A stretch of 46,018 bases of DNA, from assembly GCA_900316355.1 (NCBI GenBank), contig ONCQ01000030.1:1-46018 (forward strand). Reading direction: 5' to 3'. The position numbers and the translations under genes are program-made. The notes beneath the pieces were generated by a model. That model saw nothing but the letters and a program-made list of their open reading frames with translations. It did not search any database and was not told the origin of the DNA. Positions 40,144 through 46,018 of the stretch are shown in pieces. Source of the stretch: an uncultured Prevotellaceae bacterium. GTDB lineage: Bacteria > Bacteroidota > Bacteroidia > Bacteroidales > Bacteroidaceae. Within the stretch, counting starts at the first letter, position 1. The number at the start of each line of letters is the position of its first letter.

Positions 40144-41154
40144 TTACTTTTTTAACGCTAAATAGATGCGTTGTTGCCAGTCGAAAAGGCGTGTGTTGAG
40201 TGTCAGCAGATAACCTGGCTTCCATCGGCAACGCAACGGGAGCCGGGAAGGACGGAAGGTATGCAGGATGGTTTGGAAGCGTGGGCGTAGAGTCTCCTGT
40301 TCCGCAGGGGTGAGTTCCTTGCGGTGTTGCAGGAACAGTCGGTAGCAGGCAATGAATGTCAGCCATCTCCGCCCTTCAAAGCGGCGTAGCAGTTTGGTGG
40401 GGATGTTTTCTTTCTTCAGTGCCAGTAGCAGACTGAGGTTTGCTTCCATGAAATCGAAGCGATGCACATGGAAATGATGGACATTGGTCAGTGACGATGC
40501 CCATTTGCGATAGAAGTAGATACCCTCACAAGCACGCACCTCACGGCTATGGAGATAGTGTAGGAGCGATGTGTTGTCGTCGCTATACAGTCGTGTGGCG
40601 GTGTCAAAGGGATATTGGCGGTGCAAGGCGGTGCGGGTGACATAGAGCCCATGCAGCTGCCAACTCTCCAGACATAGTTCGAAGGCTTTCATGCCACTGA
40701 CGGCATTGTCATGCTGAAGGGCTGTCGGCAGTTTATACTCTTCGTTTTTGCCGGTTTCATCGAAATGCTGTATGAGACGGAACAGCACGCAATCCGTTTG
40801 CGGTTGCCTGTGAAATGTGGTGACGGCACTCATCAGGCAGTCCTCGGAGAGCCAGTCGTCAGCATCTACCATGCAGACATAGGGCGCTGTCACATGACGG
40901 AGTGCCAGGTTGCGTGCCACTGCCTGGCCGCTGTTGACAGGCGTCTGGAATACACGAATACGAGCGTCCTCGGCAGCCTGTGCATGCATGATGGCGAAGG
41001 TGTCATCCGTTGAACAGTCATCCACGCAGAGCACCTCGATGCGCTCTAAGGTCTGGCGGCGCAGGGAGTCCAGCGTTTGCGGCAGGGTCGCTGAAGCATT
41101 GTATGCAGCCACGAGTACCGCCACTTCAGGCGTAGGTAGAGGGCGTGCTGTCAT
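40144..41154 (-). CDS. Family 2 glycosyltransferase
   Basis: The 336-aa protein has VAVLVAAYNASATLPQTLDS, VLCVDDCSTDDTFAIM, NSGQAVARNLAL and VCMVDADDWLSED (DxD). The C-terminal ~100 residues are helical and basic (RRFEGRRWLTFIACYRLF). It starts inside the end of the flippase gene with a 4-bp ATGA overlap, so the two are coupled: synthesis and export of the same glycan. About 77 bp separate its stop from the next promoter. Confidence 0.88.
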   Translation of the reverse strand: MTARPLPTPEVAVLVAAYNASATLPQTLDSLRRQTLERIEVLCVDDCSTDDTFAIMHAQAAEDARIRVFQTPVNSGQAVARNLALRHVTAPYVCMVDADDWLSEDCLMSAVTTFHRQPQTDCVLFRLIQHFDETGKNEEYKLPTALQHDNAVSGMKAFELCLESWQLHGLYVTRTALHRQYPFDTATRLYSDDNTSLLHYLHSREVRACEGIYFYRKWASSLTNVHHFHVHRFDFMEANLSLLLALKKENIPTKLLRRFEGRRWLTFIACYRLFLQHRKELTPAEQETLRPRFQTILHTFRPSRLPLRCRWKPGYLLTLNTRLFDWQQRIYLALKK

Positions 41155-42641
41155 CGGCGTAGCTTCTTCTGGATTTTCTGTATGATGTCGGATTCCTTGC
41201 TGAGATAGCGGTAGCTGTAGGTCAACGACAGGATGATCAACAAAGAGCCAACAATATATTTACCCATCGGAGGCAACAGCAGGCATACGCCCAGACTGAT
41301 AGCCACCATTACGGCCTGTCCGATAGCCAGACGGGCTGTTTCCACCGTCATGCGGAACTGATATAAAATGCCATAGGTGATGCTTATCAGCAGAAGGTCG
41401 AAGAGTGCGGAGAGTGAAAGTCCGATGCCAGCGCCCATGAGCCCCCAGATATGATAGCTGTAGGCAATGAGCAGCAACGATACCACATCGTAGATAGCTT
41501 CCATCACCATGTAACGCATCGAATGGCCGCAGGCAAGAGCCGTATAGCCAATGGGCACTGTGATAGCGCGCAGGAAGGTGTAGAAGACAGCGCAGACGGC
41601 CATATCGGCAGCCGGCAGAAACTCATCTTTGAAGAGCAGGGAGAGGATGACGGGCATGAACACGAGCATGATAAGCATCATGGGTGCCACCACCATCACC
41701 CCAACGCGTATCTGTTGGTTGATGACTTCATTGCGGTCTTCGCGATGGTGATTGACGCTGGACAGGCGTGGGAAGTAATCTGCTTCAAAGGCCGAGAAGG
41801 CGATGCCGGCATAGCTCACCATGAGGGTGTAGGCTACGCGGTAGAGACCGAGGGTCTCCTCTGAGCTCTCACGCTTGAGGAAGGCTTGCAGGAGCATGGC
41901 ACAGCCGGTGCCCACAACAGCCGCCAGCACATAGGGGATGCCGATGCGCAGCAGGGGTAGCCCTTCACGGAAGATGTCTCGGGAGAAAAAGCCGATGCGC
42001 CAGGGGAACAGGGGTAGTGTAAACATGAAGTGCACGGCGAGTACGGCCAGTGTGCTGATGTTCAATGACAGTAAGATGCCCCGCAGTCCCATGGCCCAGA
42101 AGAAAGGTACCGTCAGGCACAACGTCGTCACAGCACTGATGGCAGAGATGGAGGCCACGCGCTTCAGATGGCGCAGGCCTTTAAGGATGGACGCCTCACC
42201 CGAGAAGACGATGGCCATGGCAGCCATCGGCGCCAGCCACATGATATCCCAGATGCGGGAGGGCTCATTCTCAAAGAACAAATGTGCCAGAAACGGAGCT
42301 AATGCCAACGTGAGAGTGATACAGAGCAGAGCCGCCCAGAAGCTCCATGTGCGCACGACCTTCACGAAATGTGTGATGGCGGCATCGTCACCCGACTCAA
42401 AGAGCTCTGACAGTTGCTGCACGGAGGCTATCGGAAGGCCTAAGTTGGAGCCGCTCTGAACAAGTTCAGTGATGCTGTTGTAGATGGCCATGAGCCCGAA
42501 GCCGGCCGTTCCCAGAAACAGGGATGCCAGCTTGTTGCGCACGATGCCCATCAGCATCGTCAGTCCCTGCACGCCACCAAAGACACCCATGTATTTGAGG
42601 ACGTGGTCCAGACTGGCCTTTTTAGGTCTTATTTCCGACAT
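41151..42641 (-). CDS. Polysaccharide flippase (Wzx-like, MOP superfamily)
   Basis: The 496-aa protein has about 12-14 membrane helices, beginning YMGVFGGVQGLTMLMGIVRN with NKLASLFLGTAGFGLMAIYN, typical of Wzx/PST transporters. It moves lipid-linked oligosaccharide across the inner membrane. The gene starts the minus-strand glycan operon from a TATCTTTG box (42670-42677) and overlaps the following glycosyltransferase by 4 bp. No polymerase (Wzy) is seen in the window. Confidence 0.88.
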   Translation of the reverse strand: MSEIRPKKASLDHVLKYMGVFGGVQGLTMLMGIVRNKLASLFLGTAGFGLMAIYNSITELVQSGSNLGLPIASVQQLSELFESGDDAAITHFVKVVRTWSFWAALLCITLTLALAPFLAHLFFENEPSRIWDIMWLAPMAAMAIVFSGEASILKGLRHLKRVASISAISAVTTLCLTVPFFWAMGLRGILLSLNISTLAVLAVHFMFTLPLFPWRIGFFSRDIFREGLPLLRIGIPYVLAAVVGTGCAMLLQAFLKRESSEETLGLYRVAYTLMVSYAGIAFSAFEADYFPRLSSVNHHREDRNEVINQQIRVGVMVVAPMMLIMLVFMPVILSLLFKDEFLPAADMAVCAVFYTFLRAITVPIGYTALACGHSMRYMVMEAIYDVVSLLLIAYSYHIWGLMGAGIGLSLSALFDLLLISITYGILYQFRMTVETARLAIGQAVMVAISLGVCLLLPPMGKYIVGSLLIILSLTYSYRYLSKESDIIQKIQKKLRR

Positions 42642-42669
42642 TTTACGCTTTTCAAGTCAATTTTGTGCG

Positions 42670-42707
42670 CAAAGATAGTGTAAAATGAGGAGAAAGCAGT
42701 ACTTTTG
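42670..42707. promoter_or_regulatory. Divergent promoter boxes of the flippase and panB
   Basis: TATCTTTG reads on the minus strand (42670-42677) toward the flippase and TACTTTTG on the plus strand (42700-42707) toward panB. The boxes are 22 bp apart, so polymerases at the two promoters should compete. Confidence 0.65.
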
Positions 42708-42734
42708 CAGCCGAATTTTAATAAAAAACAAGAA

Positions 42735-43556
42735 ATGGCTGGATATTTGGTAGATGATACCCGTAAAGTGACGACGCATCGTCTGTTTGAGATGAAGCAG
42801 AGCGGCAAGAAGATTGCCATGCTCACGTCGTATGACTACACGATGGCGCAAATTGTGGATGGTGCCGGTGTGGATGTGATTCTGGTAGGCGACAGTGCCT
42901 CGAATACTATGGCTGGTAACCTGACCACACTACCCATCACCCTTGATCAGATGATTTATCACGCGCGCAGCGTGGTGCGAGGTGTCAAGCGTGCTTTGGT
43001 AGTATGCGATATGCCCTTCGGCACCTATCAGGTAGATCCTCAGGATGCCGCCCGCAACGCTATCCGCATCATGCAGGAGACGGGTTGCGATGCCCTGAAG
43101 TTAGAGGGTGGGGTAGAGATTCTCCCAGCCATCCGTCTTATCCTGGATGCCGGCATCCCAGTGTGTGGCCACCTGGGCCTTACGCCGCAGAGCATCAATA
43201 AGTTTGGCACCTATGCCGTGCGCGCCAAGGAAGCCGCCGAAGCCGACAAGCTGCGCAGCGATGCTCTGGCTTTGGCCGATGCCGGTTGCTTTGCCATCGT
43301 GCTGGAGAAGATTCCAGCAGTGCTGGCCGCAGAGGTAACGTCGAGCGTCAACATTCCCATCATCGGTATCGGTGCCGGCGGCGCCTGCGACGGTCAGGTT
43401 CTCGTGGTGCACGACATGCTGGGCATGAATAAAGGCTTCTCGCCCAAGTTCCTACGCCGTTATGCCAATCTCTTTGAGGTGATGACCGATGCCATCGGCA
43501 ACTACGTGGGCGATGTCAAGAGTGGAGATTTCCCCAACGCTGAAGAACAGTACTAA
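42735..43556 (+). CDS. panB: 3-methyl-2-oxobutanoate hydroxymethyltransferase
   Basis: The 273-aa enzyme makes ketopantoate from 2-oxoisovalerate and methylene-tetrahydrofolate, the first committed step of pantothenate/CoA synthesis. Visible signatures are [33 protein letters not shown] (Mg ligand Asp), [19 protein letters not shown] and [15 protein letters not shown] followed by [19 protein letters not shown]. Length fits the family. The start MAGYLVDD is chosen because the promoter box ends 28 bp upstream; an extra 10 codons would begin almost on the box. A housekeeping gene that anchors the edge of the glycan locus. Confidence 0.96.
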   Translation: MAGYLVDDTRKVTTHRLFEMKQSGKKIAMLTSYDYTMAQIVDGAGVDVILVGDSASNTMAGNLTTLPITLDQMIYHARSVVRGVKRALVVCDMPFGTYQVDPQDAARNAIRIMQETGCDALKLEGGVEILPAIRLILDAGIPVCGHLGLTPQSINKFGTYAVRAKEAAEADKLRSDALALADAGCFAIVLEKIPAVLAAEVTSSVNIPIIGIGAGGACDGQVLVVHDMLGMNKGFSPKFLRRYANLFEVMTDAIGNYVGDVKSGDFPNAEEQY

Positions 43557-43572
43557 GCTGAGGCACGGAGTA

Positions 43573-43806
43573 TTATAGAGAATGCCCGCGGTAGTCTTTG
43601 GGCAGGCAGCCGAACATCTTGGCAAACTGCTTGGCGAAGAAACTGGGGGATGAAAAACCTGTATGCTCCGACACGAGGGCAATGTTCAGCGTGGAGGTTT
43701 CCAGCAGATGGGCGGCATGCTTGAGGCGTATGGTGGTGATAAATTCGCTAGGCGACTGCCCGGTGATGGCGTGTATCTTGCGGTAGAGGGTCATCCGGCT
43801 GACCAT
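43573..43806 (-). pseudogene. AraC/HTCS-type DNA-binding tail, truncated
   Basis: The 77-residue frame reads MTLYRKIHAITGQSPSEFIT, TIRLKHAAHLLE and VSEHTGFSSPSFFAKQFAKM, the last three-quarters of an AraC DNA-binding domain as found at the C-terminus of hybrid two-component sensors controlling polysaccharide use. The front of the first HTH, and all sensor, kinase and receiver domains, are missing. A stop lies a few codons upstream (near 43827). It is probably what is left of the regulator of the adjacent beta-galactosidase locus. Confidence 0.75.
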
Positions 43807-43934
43807 ACGTCGCCAGTGGCAAGGCGGTTAAAAAGAACTTAAAAAATCGTTTTATGCACGTCTTCATGTTGCACATGGGGCAAGGGTTACCATTCTTTGA
43901 TACCAGAAATTGATAGGAGCCACCCTAAAGAACG

Positions 43935-43942
43935 TACCTTTG
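43935..43942 (+). promoter_or_regulatory. -7 box TACCTTTG of the beta-galactosidase gene
   Basis: A full consensus match 21 bp before the ATG at 43964, with a possible TTG -33 box at 43910-43912 (22-nt spacing). Confidence 0.6.
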
Positions 43943-43957
43943 CAACCAAAATATTAA

Positions 43958-46018
<2,061 letters not shown>

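Overview
The window looks like chromosomal DNA of a Bacteroidales bacterium close to Prevotella/Segatella. The support is repeated TAnnTTTG -7 promoter boxes, no clear Shine-Dalgarno sites, LAAAC/GMGAC-type lipoproteins, a GEVED-domain secreted protein, an HTCS-type AraC remnant, and secreted GH29, GH2 and glycosyl-hydrolase catalytic core enzymes. Assignment below order level is inference.

Region 1 (1-8558, all minus strand) is part of a prophage or phage-like element. Reading in the direction of transcription it holds two small DNA-binding/early proteins, a large primase-helicase, an AT-rich and iteron-like repeat block that is a candidate replication origin, three small unknown genes, an AbiE toxin-antitoxin pair with its own promoter and terminator (a moron-like cassette), a ClpP-type prohead protease/scaffold, and the first 39 codons of a probable capsid gene. 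No integrase, terminase or portal gene is visible here. Positions 8559-9478 carry almost no convincing genes. They hold several phased direct repeats and a tight row of perfect hairpins.

Region 2 (9479-25422) is a plastic accessory region. On the plus strand are a YdeI/OmpD-type protein, a thioredoxin, a dinB tail remnant and a second nucleotidyltransferase toxin-antitoxin-like pair flanked by 43-bp direct repeats. On the minus strand are a methyltransferase-STAS fusion and many complete, duplicated and broken genes. Two HNH/DoxX-bounded blocks look like a duplication: 19514-17767 is an intact HNH-Nudix-microprotein-DoxX operon, and 17069-14505 is a rearranged copy with an HNH/HsdS-tail chimera, a truncated RhuM and a frameshifted DoxX. 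Further on are a NucS-like PDDEXK nuclease, a broken vsr, a DUF3791 protein, and a YolD/Y-family polymerase pair.

Region 3 (25429-30196, minus strand) encodes secreted or lipid-anchored proteins: a GEVED-domain protein, an alpha-L-fucosidase with a C-terminal F5/8-type domain, and an alpha/beta-hydrolase lipoprotein. They fit host- or plant-glycan use.

Region 4 (30485-42641) is a surface-glycan locus with an acetyltransferase-aminotransferase fusion, four GT2 and one GT4-type glycosyltransferases, a flippase, and an unexpected large secreted beta-glucanase-like glycosidase. Short heptamer-like A/T-rich repeats are scattered through 22-36 kb and in several places are read through as protein.

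Region 5 (42670-46018) holds panB, a truncated AraC/HTCS tail and the 5' two-thirds of a secreted GH2 beta-galactosidase that runs off the end. No rRNA, tRNA, CRISPR array or insertion sequence was recognised.
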